DNA of 64,000 nt from Pseudoscleropodium purum (Eukaryota > Streptophyta > Bryopsida > Hypnales > Brachytheciaceae): assembly GCA_963969395.1 (NCBI GenBank), contig OZ017796.1, forward strand, positions 8,558,501 through 8,622,500. Reading direction: 5' to 3'. Below, one piece after another: positions 36,311-47,413 of this stretch (position 1 is its first letter; the number at the start of each line of letters is the position of its first letter). Made by a program: the position numbers and the translations under genes. The notes under the pieces are model-generated. The model was not told the origin of the DNA and did not search any database. It saw nothing but the letters and a program-made list of their open reading frames with translations.

Positions 36311-36796
36311 ATCATGGTTCGCGCTGTTCCTCGATCTCCTCCGTCCGAATTCGTCAATTTGAGGCAGATTCTTTGAGTGGTTTGAGCTTTCAAATAGACG
36401 ATGGGATTCAGCTTTCGAAATGTTGTACGTAATGAAAACACTTCCATTTCAACAGTTTCTCATTGTAGGTGTGGAAATCAGATAATGCACTAGTGAACCA
36501 GGCTCTGACATGACTGGAATTGCGTTTACAAAGCCTCGTCCAATGTTGCTGTGCAGAATGTTTTTGGAAGTGAGAAAACAGAATGTTTAATGCAGTCACA
36601 CATCTACTGTCTCTCAAGTTATTGATTTGATTAGATACCCAAAGAAATCTATCATTCAGTTTTCGAGGAATCTTTCTTTAGATGTATATAAGATCTTTAT
36701 GGTATCATGTTTTCTCCGTTTGCAGTCAATTTTGCGCGAAGGGATAATTTGTCAGACACAGACAAGCATTCGTCCAATTTTCGGTGTTGGTGTTGA

Positions 36797-36915
36797 TGGG
36801 CCCTGAGAAGAGCAATCCAAAAAATCGGGTATGCCGGAGAGTGAACCCAGCGCACGGTATTCTTTAGTAAAAGGCGAAAGAATAGAACGATCTGCGCCGA
36901 ACACCCGACTGACTG
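36797..36915 (+). repeat. F repeat, copy 1
   Basis: It resembles 38798-38915: GGCCCTGAGAAGAGCAATCC against GGCCCTGTGAGAGGCAGTCC, then an exact block of about 25 bases containing GAACCCAGCGCACGGTATTC (from about 36840). Confidence 0.6.
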
Positions 36916-38124
36916 CGAATGCGACGATTTGATGCAGGATTTTATACAGTCAGAGTGTGAATGTCTGCAGCTACGCATATGCGATAAAGAGAGTCTTATA
37001 TCATGCTCGGGCGGTATCAACTTCAAATGCTGAGTGTGGCCGGAGTTCCGTGGTATCTCTTTTTTGCACAAATTGAACTGACTGATGTACGTAAGTCTAT
37101 TCCTCACAACTTCATCATTTCATCACGTCGAGAGTAGTGCGTTGCAGTGGCATTATCACTTGCAGACCGATGGAACATCCAATTGCAAACCCAACTAAGC
37201 AGTAGTTAAAAAGGACCCAACTAAGCAGTAGAGATATGGCGCTTTCTGTGGAGTTTAAAACTTCTGGTGTCCTAATTAGGCTAAAATTGCACTGGTATTT
37301 CCCCTTTTTCCAAGAAGAAATGAGCTCCCACTCTTACCTTCTGTCTGAATAATCACAACTAGTACATTTTCCGTACGACTGTAGAGTTTCAAAGCCAGAA
37401 AAATCAAGGAATGATATTTGAGTGACCTCTAGAAGTGGTGAATGTAACAACCCTATTTGAGGAACACCTTTCTCACAAATCATATTTTAGTAGCGTACCT
37501 TGAGGTCGGGTTCGTCATAGCCAATTCAAAATCATTTCTTTTTCAAGAAAAGCTCTTTTGTTAATAGCTTTTAGAATTTCTAAAAAATTTGTTATCAAAC
37601 AAGAAGAATATTTCATTCACTTTATAGCTTTATGGACATGTAGACATGTGTAGTATGGTAGCTTGAGTTCTGAAATTCTTAAAATGGACAGTTAGTTTCT
37701 AAAGCACCAGTCATGCCAATCTTTAGAACGCTAATCACTATAACAATTCCTAGTTGAAAAATCATGATAAAGGCTTATTTAGAACCTTGCTATCAATGTT
37801 CTTGTCTCTCCAAATTTTATAAGTACCAAAATGAGATTTTATTTTTCCATCTTCAAACCAGGACATGAAATTGATGTTTGTTGAATTCAAGGATTAGAAC
37901 AAATACATGGTTTAAAACCATGAATTTCTTACATTTATAAAGCAATCACCTTGATATTTTTTATTATTTTTCATTTTTCATGAGGTTCTTTTTTCTAAGA
38001 TTCAAATTATTTTCATAAATATTTCCTACACTTTTCAAATATTTCATGATAGAATTTCTAAATAATTCATCGTAGGCCATATTCATTAATTTTTATTTTA
38101 TTTTTTAACGAATCTGACCAGAGC

Positions 38125-38425
38125 GTAGGGTATTGAATTTCGCTTTGGTTGAGGGCCGCGCGAACACGATTCCCCCGCTGCCACAAATTATGACGTGTAC
38201 GCCCCGCTTGGGAAGATACTGTCGCTCCGACGTCCGAAGTGCGATGGACACAGTTGCCGTAGGCCATCCACCATGCGGATGTTGGATAGAGCGCGCCCAG
38301 GCAAGTGATCACTCGACAGCAGACTGGAGTATTTGAAGGTTTGGTCAATCCATGATCTATCCAAAGCTGTGGGACATCTCTCTCACGAGACCAATATCAC
38401 TGCATTGGATTGCAACTGCAAAGCT
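38125..38425 (+). repeat. E repeat, copy 1
   Basis: It aligns with 39765-40065 through GAGGGCCGCGCGAACACGA, GGGAAGATACTGTCGCTCC, GTAGGCCATCCACCATG, GCGCGCCCAGGCAAG and a GTATTTGAAG block. It is GC-richer than its surroundings. The function is unknown. Confidence 0.6.
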
Positions 38426-38797
38426 CCATGTCTCCAAATTCAAGGAGATGATGAACAAGGGGATCTACCGTCAGTACGTAATTCCATGATGATTTTCAAA
38501 TTGATCATCCAAGGCCCTACAGAGAGTCGATCGAGGCAGCTCTCAGATTGAATCAAACAAGATCTGATTGATTGTAACGCAGAAGACCTGGACCTAGTAC
38601 CATGCCGGGCTGAAACAATTTCACACATTAGTGTGATCACCTACGATTTAACTAGCTTGAAACTCGCTTGAACCTAGCTTGAAACTCGAGGAGGGTTCAC
38701 TAGCATTCAAATCCTCACTTCCCCCTCCGGACGCATTTCCGAACAAAAAATACGAAATAATCTTAGATCATTTCAGTTTAGCAAATTCACATTCGTT

Positions 38798-38915
38798 GGC
38801 CCTGTGAGAGGCAGTCCGAAACGATGGGGTTTGCTGGTAAGTGAACCCAGCGCACGGTATTCTTTCATTTAAAGGCAAAAAAATAATCCGCTGCGAGCTG
38901 AGCACCCGGCGGAAA
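38798..38915 (+). repeat. F repeat, copy 2
   Basis: It pairs with 36797-36915. Outside the exact block the copies differ at many positions, so the block stands out. It continues into AAAGGCAAAAAAATAATCCG, weakly matching copy 1. Confidence 0.6.
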
Positions 38916-39764
38916 GATCGAGAGGGGTGGAATATCCAGAAAGTTATAAACACGGAATGGAATTGCGTCCAGCAACAAGTATGGGTAAAACTGAAACCCT
39001 TGTCCGTCTGTCGGGTCTGTCCTTGTTGTCTGTCCGTGGTCCCTTGTTTTCTCCCTCGCCGGGCTACCTGTTGCTGCCGGTCTTGTACCTTGCCCCTTGC
39101 AATGAAATTCCGTCTCAATTGCTTCAAAACAAAACAAAAAACGGCTTGTAATTTCGTGACCACGACTTCGTGTCTTACAAAATCAGATTGTGCTCCTTAG
39201 CCTGGTGTATCTCTCTCCCTGACTATCCCATCACCTTCGCAATTAAAGTGCGGAGCATGTTAATTGCATTATCAATTGCCGGCAGATATTACAGTCAAAT
39301 TGAAATAGCATATCGTCAATTTCGTTAAATTGCTGTGATTCCGGATCCATAGATTGCGCCTCAAATCAATAGGAAGCTCTAAAAACTAGAATTACGTTTC
39401 AGGCTGCACGCACTTGAGTCCCAAAGTTGTTTAAGCCTCAACTTAACGAAATTGAAGTTTCATCCAGTTCAATTTGCTCTAGTTCAACTGAACACCTTGC
39501 AACATCACTATCGGTAATTGAATCTTTTTGAGGTTGTGACACCATCTATTCGGTGGCTCCTAAGGTTCATACAGTGACATCCCAATGTAGTGTCTTGTCG
39601 GAATTCAATCTAAGCATATTACTCGCCAGTAGAATTTTGAAGTTCAAAACCAAAAAGTTTCCACTTCCAGAGTAACCCAATCATGTAAGTTAGTATGCTC
39701 CAGTACGTGAGGGTTCTGGGCACTGTCGCAACGATATGAGGTCTCAGATTACTGTTTCCACTAG

Positions 39765-40065
39765 GGTTTGATTCCAGTGTTGGCTTTCGGGGAGAGCCGC
39801 GCGGACGCGAGACCCCTCAATCATACATTACGACATGTATGCCTTCATCAGGAAGATACTAGACTTCCTATGTCCCGAGTGCAATGGAGACAGTTGGCCT
39901 AGGTCATCCACCCTGTTGATCGAGGATTGGTCCCGCCCAGGTAAGGGCAAATTGCCTCGCACATTGGTGTATTTGAAGTGCTGGGTTTACCTCTGAGTCA
40001 CCCTAAGGTATGGGACATCAGCCAATAATCAGAATACTCGCAAGGGTCAATCTTGTTCCAAGCTG
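39765..40065 (+). repeat. E repeat, copy 2
   Basis: This is the second copy of the segment at 38125-38425 in the same orientation, about 1.6 kb away, at roughly two-thirds identity by eye. The two copies may be ends of an old element or an old local duplication. No open reading frame joins them. Confidence 0.55.
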
Positions 40066-42582
40066 GCAATGAAAGGAAGTGAGAGAAAGTATCCACAAAT
40101 TCGCAAGGAATGTTTGATTCATTACCGGTATGCAGAATACAAGGACTCGTCTCATCCTCTGCCTGCTTGAGAAGCTCGGTTCACATTCTTATTGGGATTC
40201 ACAAACACTAGTCTGTTTTTTTTCGGGTGCAATTAAATGATGAATCCATTAATTTCTATCAAAACCAACGTACAGGGCTTGCCTAAACCAGAGTGTCTGG
40301 TGACGGTCAATATGAGAGAGTTCAAACATGTCTCCATTCGATGATGGTGTGGCACAAACGTGAGGACATTCCAGAAATGTCAATTTAGAGGACGTCATAA
40401 ATAATGTAGACAGAGGTCCGAGTGTACGAGATTCTCTTTAATCGGACAAAAAATACTGTAAGCTCTCAATCATAAGCCAGTCATACAATCAGGATTGTCC
40501 TTAGCAACGGTGTAAACCATTCTAGAGAAGCTAGGTCCTACAGAACTCCTCCACAAGTACTTTGAATTTCTGCACCCCATCTGCTTCTTCCAACCTCACA
40601 CACACAGAGATCGTCTGCTAAATGCCAAGTCATGTGACCCCAAGCCTTGGCCATTCATTGTCACGGTGCCAGCGGAGATGGCGTCCAGGATCGATGGTGA
40701 TGGTAATTAATCCCATTCACGACACTGGAGATCGAACAGCAACCACGCGGGCAACATGGTTCGAGCCAGAAACAAGCAACGGCGCATCCTTAAACCAGGC
40801 GCCATAGCTGACATTTACGGTGAAAAATTCGGTTCAAATCTGCACAATGCGGTGAAGCTAGGATGAAAGATCGAAAGAGAGAGAGAGGAGGATTACATTC
40901 AAGCTGATAAGGCTTCTCTTATGCAAATGTGGTCGCAAATTCCGGGAGACTCTGTGCCTGAATGGGCTCTTGAATAGCTATTAAAAGAGACACTACATAA
41001 ATTAAATTTTTATATGAACTTACAATTAACTCTATTGTTTATTAAAAAAAACTCAATATTTTCTTAATAAATTGGTAAATACATAATAAAAAAGAAATGA
41101 CAATACTAAAATAACATCAAATCAATATTGTAGGTAGATCATTCTTGTATTGTTTAAATATTTTTAACACAACATTAAAATTCATTATTGCATTGTTTCC
41201 ATTTTAGTATTCATAAAAATATAATATACACTAAAATGATGTAACTTGAGGATGTAACTACAATATTGATTTAGCTGTTGTTTTGACAATTGTATTATAG
41301 TTTTTCTTAATTATACCAATTGATTTTGGCACAAATAAAAAGCAATACAACTATAATCAATAGATTATCCTATCCGAGGAGTGACCCTCATTTGTCATTA
41401 ATTAAAATTTAATTTATAGAATAGAAAATTTGAAAGTATATAAAATCTTGCGAACTTCAAGGTGAATATTTGAAAATCCAAAGTTGTGACATTGAGACAA
41501 AAAATTAACTATATTGTCAAGATACTTCTATCACTTTTACTTGAATTGAAAGTTACTTATTTTCAATGCATTTTTTAACAAGTGATGAAATTTTGACAAA
41601 TTTTGAGATATGCTTGATGAAAAGCTTTCTTCCAAATAATTAATCAATTCATCACTAATTCATAAGCTGAGTCATAAGTAATTGATGAATTAGTTTCACA
41701 CCTACAATATACGTCATGAAATGTTGCCCTTTAGTTTTACTCTTTTAGGTGATTGCAAGAATGAGTGTTCAAATTTTGTTTCACTTTAGCAAAAACTAGG
41801 ATCATGATGATGAATACTATAAATACTAGAAGGGAAAGCCCTATGGTTAATTTTGGGCTATTGATCATATTATAGATTTGTTGTACCATCAGCAAGTGTC
41901 TTTTGGGAGTATTACATAGTTTTTAGTTCAATCTACAGTACTATGTCCAAAACTATGTCCTAGTTTTACTTGATTGTATTAAAAAATCGTACACCTAAAA
42001 CTATTATAGATTACAAAATTTAACTTTTCAATATAAAATGATACTTAATTTTTTTGAAAAATGAAAATACAATTACAATCAAGACATCCATCTCTACTAA
42101 AAAAATTCATCTTCATCAAATTTATGCTTCAAAAGTTATAGTCAAGGACAACTCTATCACGTTCTATGTAATATAATTATGGATCAATGTTTCCCTCTTT
42201 CAATTCTTATTCAAAATCTCTTTTAATTAGAATGTTGAATCAAATTGTTATTATTTGTGAATAACAAAGAGTCATGACTACATGTAATATAATAAAATTG
42301 ATTTGTCTTTTTTCTATTTTGAGCTTTTGGGCAACCCATGCAACTTTGAGTTGCCATAGTTGCATGCAACTCTTACAATTCCAAGACATGAAATGGAATT
42401 GAAAGTTTTTAGTATTATTTAAAGTTCCAAAGAGTTATGATTCTTTTTGCATCTTAGAGGTGCAAAAAGTAGGACCAAAACCTCAAAATAGAAAAAAAAA
42501 TCAACATGATTAGAGTGTATACAATCACAACAATGCTAGTGTGTGAGCATCAAAATGTGAGCATGTAAACCTTGAGTATATG
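40066..42582. other. Transition from GC-moderate to AT-rich DNA, no gene seen
   Basis: Up to about 40.98 kb the composition is mixed and an open stretch at 40622-40807 has no recognisable product. After that the DNA is AT-rich with no identified element until the TTAA element at 42583. Confidence 0.5.
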
Positions 42583-42812
42583 TTAACCCCTAAAAGACCA
42601 AGCTATGTTTTTGGGCTATATAGAAATTTTCGACAAATGCGTGTAATTAGAGTTTTTTATATTTTTGGCCAAAAATTTTAATAGAAGGTGGAGACAAGGA
42701 ATATCTTTCATATGCACTAAATTTCATGACATTTGGAAATAGGAGTCAAAAGTTAAAGCCTAATATGTTACTTTTTTCATAACTAGGCAACTTGGGTAGA
42801 TTAGAAAAAATC

Positions 42813-43107
42813 CATCAAATGTTTTTTGGGGGTCTAGAGGGCTGTTTGGGCCTATTCTCAACGTTGTTCCCCCAACAATCCAAGAATGGCTGCAATAAAA
42901 AAAAAGTGAATTTTTTTTTTAATTTAAAAATGCATAAAAAATTGGAAAAACAAAATTTATTTTTATTTAAATAAAAATAAAAATAAAAAGTGATGTAGCA
43001 ATCATTGTGCCACACCACACACCTACTGTGGGGCAATGGGAATCCAATTGAGTGCAGGGGAATTCTTAACCCTCTCGAGGGCTAAAATCTCATCTAAATT
43101 AATGATC
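42813..43107. mobile_element. Nested insertion in TTAA element copy 5 (about 295 bp)
   Basis: Comparison with copy 1 (GAAAAAATC followed by ACTTTTTTCATAAACC) shows extra DNA here. It carries GAGGGCTGTTTGGGCC near its left side and CTCTCGAGGGCT near its right, with a T-run/A-run core at about 42897-42990. The GAGGGCTGTT motif recurs in the foldback elements at 1492-1801 and 7863-8092. The class is unknown. Confidence 0.6.
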
Positions 43108-43154
43108 TTTTTCTGAAACAAAAATTTGAAACTGTTTTTCTAGATTTATATTTA

Positions 43155-43309
43155 AGGTAAACTACCTCATTATAGACAAAATGGGAGCAAGCCCACTGTG
43201 GGCATAATTATAATGGTAGTGTACATTTCATAATTTGATTGTACACCACCATTACAATTTTACTCATAATGGGCTTCCTCCCATTCTATCCATAATGAGA
43301 TAGTTTACT
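43155..43309. mobile_element. Foldback MITE nested in TTAA element copy 5 (155 bp)
   Basis: The left arm GTAAACTACCTCATTATAG followed by CAAAATGGGAG pairs with the right arm CTCCCATTCTATCCATAATG followed by AGATAGTTTAC. The middle also pairs (TGGTAGTGTAC with GTACACCACC). The flanks are TTA on both sides (43152-43154 and 43310-43312), and the A-subfamily sequence resumes exactly after it. A 3-bp TTA duplication suggests a PIF/Harbinger-type MITE. Confidence 0.75.
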
Positions 43310-43954
43310 TTACATGGATATCTTTGAATCATTCTATTTTGATCAATGAGTCAAAAATTATGAGAATTTTTTGTTTGTAAGTAGTTATGGATTCCCTACT
43401 CTTAAATAAACTTTGAAATCCTTTATCTTACCTAATTTTCAATATTTCTGGAAAAAAAATAAAATCATAGGATGTAGATTGTTTATTAAAACATTTCACT
43501 CATTTGGATTGGCATTTTTCAATCCCATAATTAAATTCTTTATAATTTACTATTTTGAATCATTCTCTACTACTACCCCCGCTACTACCTACTTAATATT
43601 TTTTTTCTTGAATGTTGTACAATTTCAAATGATCTGAAATTTTTCAAGCATGTATCCAAATTGTCTAAGAATAATAATCCAAGGAAGTACCACCATTTTG
43701 GTCATTTTTTCATAGAAAAGTGAGCTTGTGAAGTGTACAAAAAATGATTTTGGTGGATTTAAATGCTAATGTTTTGCAATCCACATCGTGGAAATTTTTG
43801 AAAATTTTACCACATATTCTCAAATTAGCATACTACAAGATCCTATAGTTACATGAGTAAGAAAAAAATTTCCAAAGATTTGGTACTTGTACTAAAAATG
43901 GCAATTTTAGAGCATTTTCAGTGAAAATATAGTCATAAAACTTTAGGGGTTAGG

Positions 43955-44130
43955 TACATATCCTACAAACATAGAACTTAAGGTGCTTATAATATAAACA
44001 CCTATAATATAGGTATTTATATCATAGTTATACTATGATCATGAGAGGTTTCTAAAGTATAGACACCTATAACATGGGTTTATAGTCTTTTCGGTTTAGA
44101 GGCTCATGGTCGTAGGCTCATATAATAGCA
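43955..44130 (+). repeat. G repeat, copy 2
   Basis: It contains AACACCTATAATATAGGTAT and ATAGACACCTATAACATGGG followed by a GGCTCATGGTCGTAGGCTCA block, as in the copy at 24715-24970. It directly follows the TTAA element 42583-43953. Confidence 0.45.
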
Positions 44131-44141
44131 AGTTAACAACC

Positions 44142-44500
44142 CTTGAAGGTCTTGCATAGTAGTTTGACCTCCAATAAGTATTCTTGGGTTTGTTTGAAGT
44201 AAATAAATCACATAATACCAAAAAAGATAAGTTCAACAATGACTAGCCCATCCTTTAATCCTTAAAGACCTTGTGACCGTTTTTCAACCGACGATAGAGA
44301 ATCCTTCTATATAGGACAAAAGTGCAATTATTAATCCTTAGAATTTGTGTAATAAGGGAAAGCCTTATACAATATTGATTTCCAATGAGTGCTTTTGAAT
44401 TTATTTTTTTAAATCGATGATTTACATGGTACCAAAAGGGATGATTTCCCTGGTCATCAACCCGTCTTTTAATCCTTAAACGCTAAAGCCGACATGTGGT
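44142..44500 (-). repeat. D repeat, two partial head-to-tail units (candidate 5' LTR remnant)
   Basis: Two related segments (about 44142-44280 and 44341-44480) share a layout: a CTT near the start, then a TTTCCAATGAGT-like block, a block with ATGGTACCAAAA, and an AATCCTTAAA end, spaced about 197 bp apart. The same sequence occurs in reverse at 28150-28295, 35210-36245 (interrupted) and 59810-60020. Because a gag remnant follows and another copy lies after the protease, these may be LTR fragments. TG...CA ends were not found. Confidence 0.45.
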
Positions 44501-44510
44501 GTATGATGGA

Positions 44511-44524
44511 TGGTATTGGGGTTC
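44511..44524 (+). other. Possible primer-binding site of the retroelement
   Basis: The sequence TGGTATTGGGGTTC follows the repeat block and precedes gag. It agrees with the plant initiator-tRNA primer site TGGTATCAGAG at 8 of 11 positions, the three differences being transitions. It is plausible in position but degraded. Confidence 0.35.
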
Positions 44525-44549
44525 TTGCAACCCTTGGAAATAGTTGAAC

Positions 44550-46262
44550 TCATGATGGTTGGTGAATCAAGCGAGGCTTGGAAGAAAGTGGGCGCGCAAG
44601 AACAAAAGTGGACAAGAACAAGGAAGTCAAGATTGAGGGGCTGCGACACGATGGTGAGGCGTCAGTAGATGACCCTTTACTTGCCTTGGCCAAGAAGGCT
44701 AGTGTGAAGGAGAAATCCAAAAAGGCAAGAAGGTAGAAAGGCACCATGATGCCGGATGTGGAAGTGACGTTGGGTTGGTTGAAGTAGTACCCAACTTCCA
44801 AGTTAGACAAGTGGCTAAAGTAGTGGCCGATGCATCTAACAAAGTAGCAATACCTATGGCAATGTCAACGCCTAGAAATTGGGTAGGACTTAGAGTAGTT
44901 TGGAGGTTGTTGGCAGTGACCAAAAGTGCCAAATGCCACTAAAGAAAGCTTGAGCAACTCAAGCCACTTGAAGGAGGTGGCAACAAAGCAAAGTGTGAGC
45001 ATTGCGAAGGTGGACTTGGACTGTGTTGCTCCAAGTTGGCGGTCCAAGCCGGTAAAGCCACTACAAGCAGATCCAAAAATTTCTACGTTGGCATATATGC
45101 TCAAGGAATTGGTTGAGCATAATCAACAATTCTTGAGTGCATTGGTGATAAATGGTGTGAAGACACCGAGGGCAAAGCAAGTGTATATGAAAAATGTACA
45201 CAAGCCTACGGTGTACGATACCAAAGACCAACGCACAATGGGAAATTTCATTTAAGAATACTAAACCTATTGTAAGGCAGGAGGGTATTTAGGCAATGAA
45301 GTGATGGTGCGTAGTTTTGGCTCTTTTTTCAAAGAAGGAGCCACTGCGACAAATGGAGCTTGGAAAAGCTCATGGGTGGAACTGGTAGATTGGACTAAGT
45401 TAAAAGAGTAGATTTGCACCACACATCAATATCTTTTGGACATGACAATGTTGGGGGCTATGAAGTTGAAAAACAATGATAACCTCACCAAATTTGTGGA
45501 AGAGTACAAGACTAAATATCTTCAATGCAAAGTGGGAGAAAACCCGCAACTTGGAATGATTGGGGCATTCTTAGCTTACCTCAACAAGTTGATGCAAAGG
45601 AAGGTGTGAGAGTATGAAAACCTCCCAAAGATAATGATGGAATTATTTGATTTGGTCACTTGGTTGAGGGATGCCTGTGATGTGGGCAAACCGGAAGGTT
45701 AAGTGAATAACAAAGATAGAGATCATCACGATTACCAAAATGGTCACAAATGGAAGTTCCACAAGGTGAAGCCAAAGGTTCGTGACAATGCCAAAAGGGG
45801 AATAAGCATCCCTAAAAGAAGGCTAAGTGAGAGAAAGTGGATGTTGAGGCGGTGAAGGAGTTCCGCGCTTGCTTTAACTACAGCGAAGGAGGGCACTAAG
45901 CTTAGATTGCTGCAAGGGAAAGAAGAGCGCCAAGCCTTCTATTGTAAGTGGGATTGAATCTTTTGACTCAAAAGTTAAGGTACTTGCTATGAGTCTAAGT
46001 GCCAATGCTACTCAAGGGGGTGACACAAATAAAAAAAAAGTGTTGCTAATGAGCCTGGAAGCTTTGGATGGGGACTTAGTCAAGTTGCCATTGAAAATAT
46101 GCAACAAGGTGTTTAAGAGTTGAAGTCTTAGGCAAGTCGTGTGAGAGGGAGGTTTTGAAGCCTCTCTCTCCACTATTATTCTGGGTTCAAAAATGTTAAT
46201 GTATTTGTGGGTGAAAATAAAGGGAACTCATGTTGCCTTATTGTTGGATACATGTGCAACCA
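44550..46262 (+). pseudogene. Ty3/gypsy-like gag-protease remnant
   Basis: This is the dead 5' coding part of an LTR retrotransposon. A basic N-terminal gag-like stretch (about 44560-44730) is followed by an open segment at 44926-45255. Next comes a gag core with a W-T-K-L-K-E motif near 45391-45408 and a readable stretch around 45430-45600 (pattern LTKFVEEYKTKYLQ), interrupted by stops. A zinc knuckle of the C-x2-C-x4-H type is recognisable near 45868-45915, but its second cysteine is tyrosine and a frameshift plus stops follow the histidine. Near 46238-46261 the sequence reads LLLDTCAT, the retroviral-type protease active site LLDTGAT with the glycine changed to cysteine. No reverse transcriptase or integrase follows: the coding sequence joins directly to a repeat fragment at 46272. 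Confidence 0.75.
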
Positions 46263-46265
46263 ACC

Positions 46266-46430
46266 AACCAACAATATAGGACAAAAGTGCAACTATTCAT
46301 CCTCAAAATTTATTTTGGAAAGAAAAGATCTTCTACAATAGTTTGACTTGCAATGACTACTTGTGCAATATTGGAGGCTAGTAATTCACATGGTAATAGA
46401 AAAGGATGATTTAGAATGTCACCCCTTCGG
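46266..46430 (-). repeat. D repeat after protease remnant (candidate 3' LTR remnant)
   Basis: The segment starting ATATAGGACAAAAGTGCAA matches the one at about 44310-44330 and continues colinearly to a CACATGGTAAT block and AAAAGGATGATTT. It follows the protease motif directly, so the rest of the retroelement appears to be deleted. Confidence 0.45.
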
Positions 46431-46439
46431 CTCCCTTCG

Positions 46440-47364
46440 GCTTTTAATGGTTAAGAATTACCGTCCTCCCTGCTTTTATCAGGACGTCCTTCGTTGTGAC
46501 TAGAAACCGTCCATCGTCGCAAGGGACGGGAGCTCTCGTTGAAAGTTTCGCTTTGCGTAGAGATGGCACTCGATTGACCTAACCTTGTTGCGGACGCTTC
46601 CAAGATTCAGTTCGAGGCCTGACGGGCATGGAGTGCTTTGTCGATTGCTGCAGCACTTTCAGACTAACTTAGTTGTTACTCTGTGCGCGTAGTCGAGTTA
46701 GCCAGATTCATGTCCTCGCATATGGAGGTGAAGGTCCGCATTTGAAGCATCGCAGACAGAGCGGGCGGCCGCTGCGATTCCATTAGGTTTTCTCCTCTCT
46801 CTTGGATGGCGTCTCTCCTGATTCCGTCGCAAGGAACAGGGTTTTAGGGTTTCTGTGTGTGAATTGTTGAGTAGCTCGCAATTGCATGTTCTTCAATGTG
46901 ATATCGATTTTAGTTTTATGTGCTTGGAAATGCTAGCTTATGGAAGCTTAAACGGGAACGACGGGTGCAGGAGTGTTGCTGACGTTATTTGAACCCTGGC
47001 CAGCAATCTTTAGTCAGTCGTTGTGATTTCAATCCTTTGATTTAGGTGCCATAATATATCTCATTACAATCACATTTTTAATAGCTGTCCAACGAGACTT
47101 TAACTCGCGTGGTCTAATTTAGGAATGAGTGAAGAAAATGCAAAAGACAACCTGCTTATTGGGTCTGCGCCGTGTGTTGTTATATTTGCTGCGCACCGTT
47201 GATTGAGTGCGTGCTGGGATTTCAATACCTTCATTTAGGAGGCGAATTTCTTATCATTAGAACTACGGATGAGAAACAGAGACCGTGCGGAAATTTTGAC
47301 GCATCGGGGCTGATGTTATGGTGTTTTGGAGTTGTGAAGGTTTCCAGGGGAGGAGAGAATGAAC
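46440..47364 (+). other. Pelota upstream region
   Basis: This stretch is clearly richer in GC than the retroelement remnant before it. It should contain the promoter and 5' leader of Pelota. A pyrimidine-rich patch (about 46792-46818) and the first telo-box sit near 46.8 kb. It holds no credible open frame. A leader intron cannot be excluded because several GT and AG sites are present. Confidence 0.5.
46842..46852 (+). promoter_or_regulatory. Telo-box upstream of Pelota
   Basis: The sequence reads TTTTAGGGTTT, the inverse of the plant telo-box AAACCCTAA, about 560 bp before the Pelota start. In Arabidopsis, telo-boxes are common in promoters of ribosomal-protein and translation-factor genes, which fits the role of Pelota. 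The motif is seen directly; its function is inferred. Confidence 0.5.
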
Positions 47365-47381
47365 TAGGGTTTAGGGTTTGG
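47365..47381 (+). promoter_or_regulatory. Double telo-box just before the Pelota start
   Basis: The sequence TAGGGTTTAGGGTTTGG lies about 35 bp before the chosen ATG, so it is probably in the transcribed leader or at the promoter edge. It is a tandem plant telomere-type motif like the one 500 bp upstream. Its position close to the start agrees with the known placement of telo-boxes in plant translation genes. No clear TATA box was found in the same region. Confidence 0.55.
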
Positions 47382-47413
47382 TGGTTAGAGCACGGCTGGG
47401 AGGGAGGGTCACC

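Larger units (their letters stand above)
42583..43953 (+). mobile_element. TTAA element, subfamily A, copy 5, with two nested insertions
   Basis: It starts TTAACCCCTAAAAGACC and ends CTTTAGGGGTTAG, where the last A of the right TTAA has changed to G. It is colinear with copy 1 except for extra DNA at about 42813-43107 and 43155-43309. Without these it would be about 920 bp. The nested insertions postdate this copy. Confidence 0.87.

Noticed and set aside
36697..37107. 136-codon minus-strand open stretch
   Set aside because: It spans an F repeat, has a Cys/His/Ser-biased translation and no recognised domain.
38841..39200. 119-codon plus-strand open stretch
   Set aside because: Three overlapping frames on both strands are open here and all look low-information; it starts within the F repeat.
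40630..40805. tRNA- or SINE-like sequence with a box-B-like GTTCGAGCC
   Set aside because: No matching box A at the right distance and no cloverleaf could be drawn.
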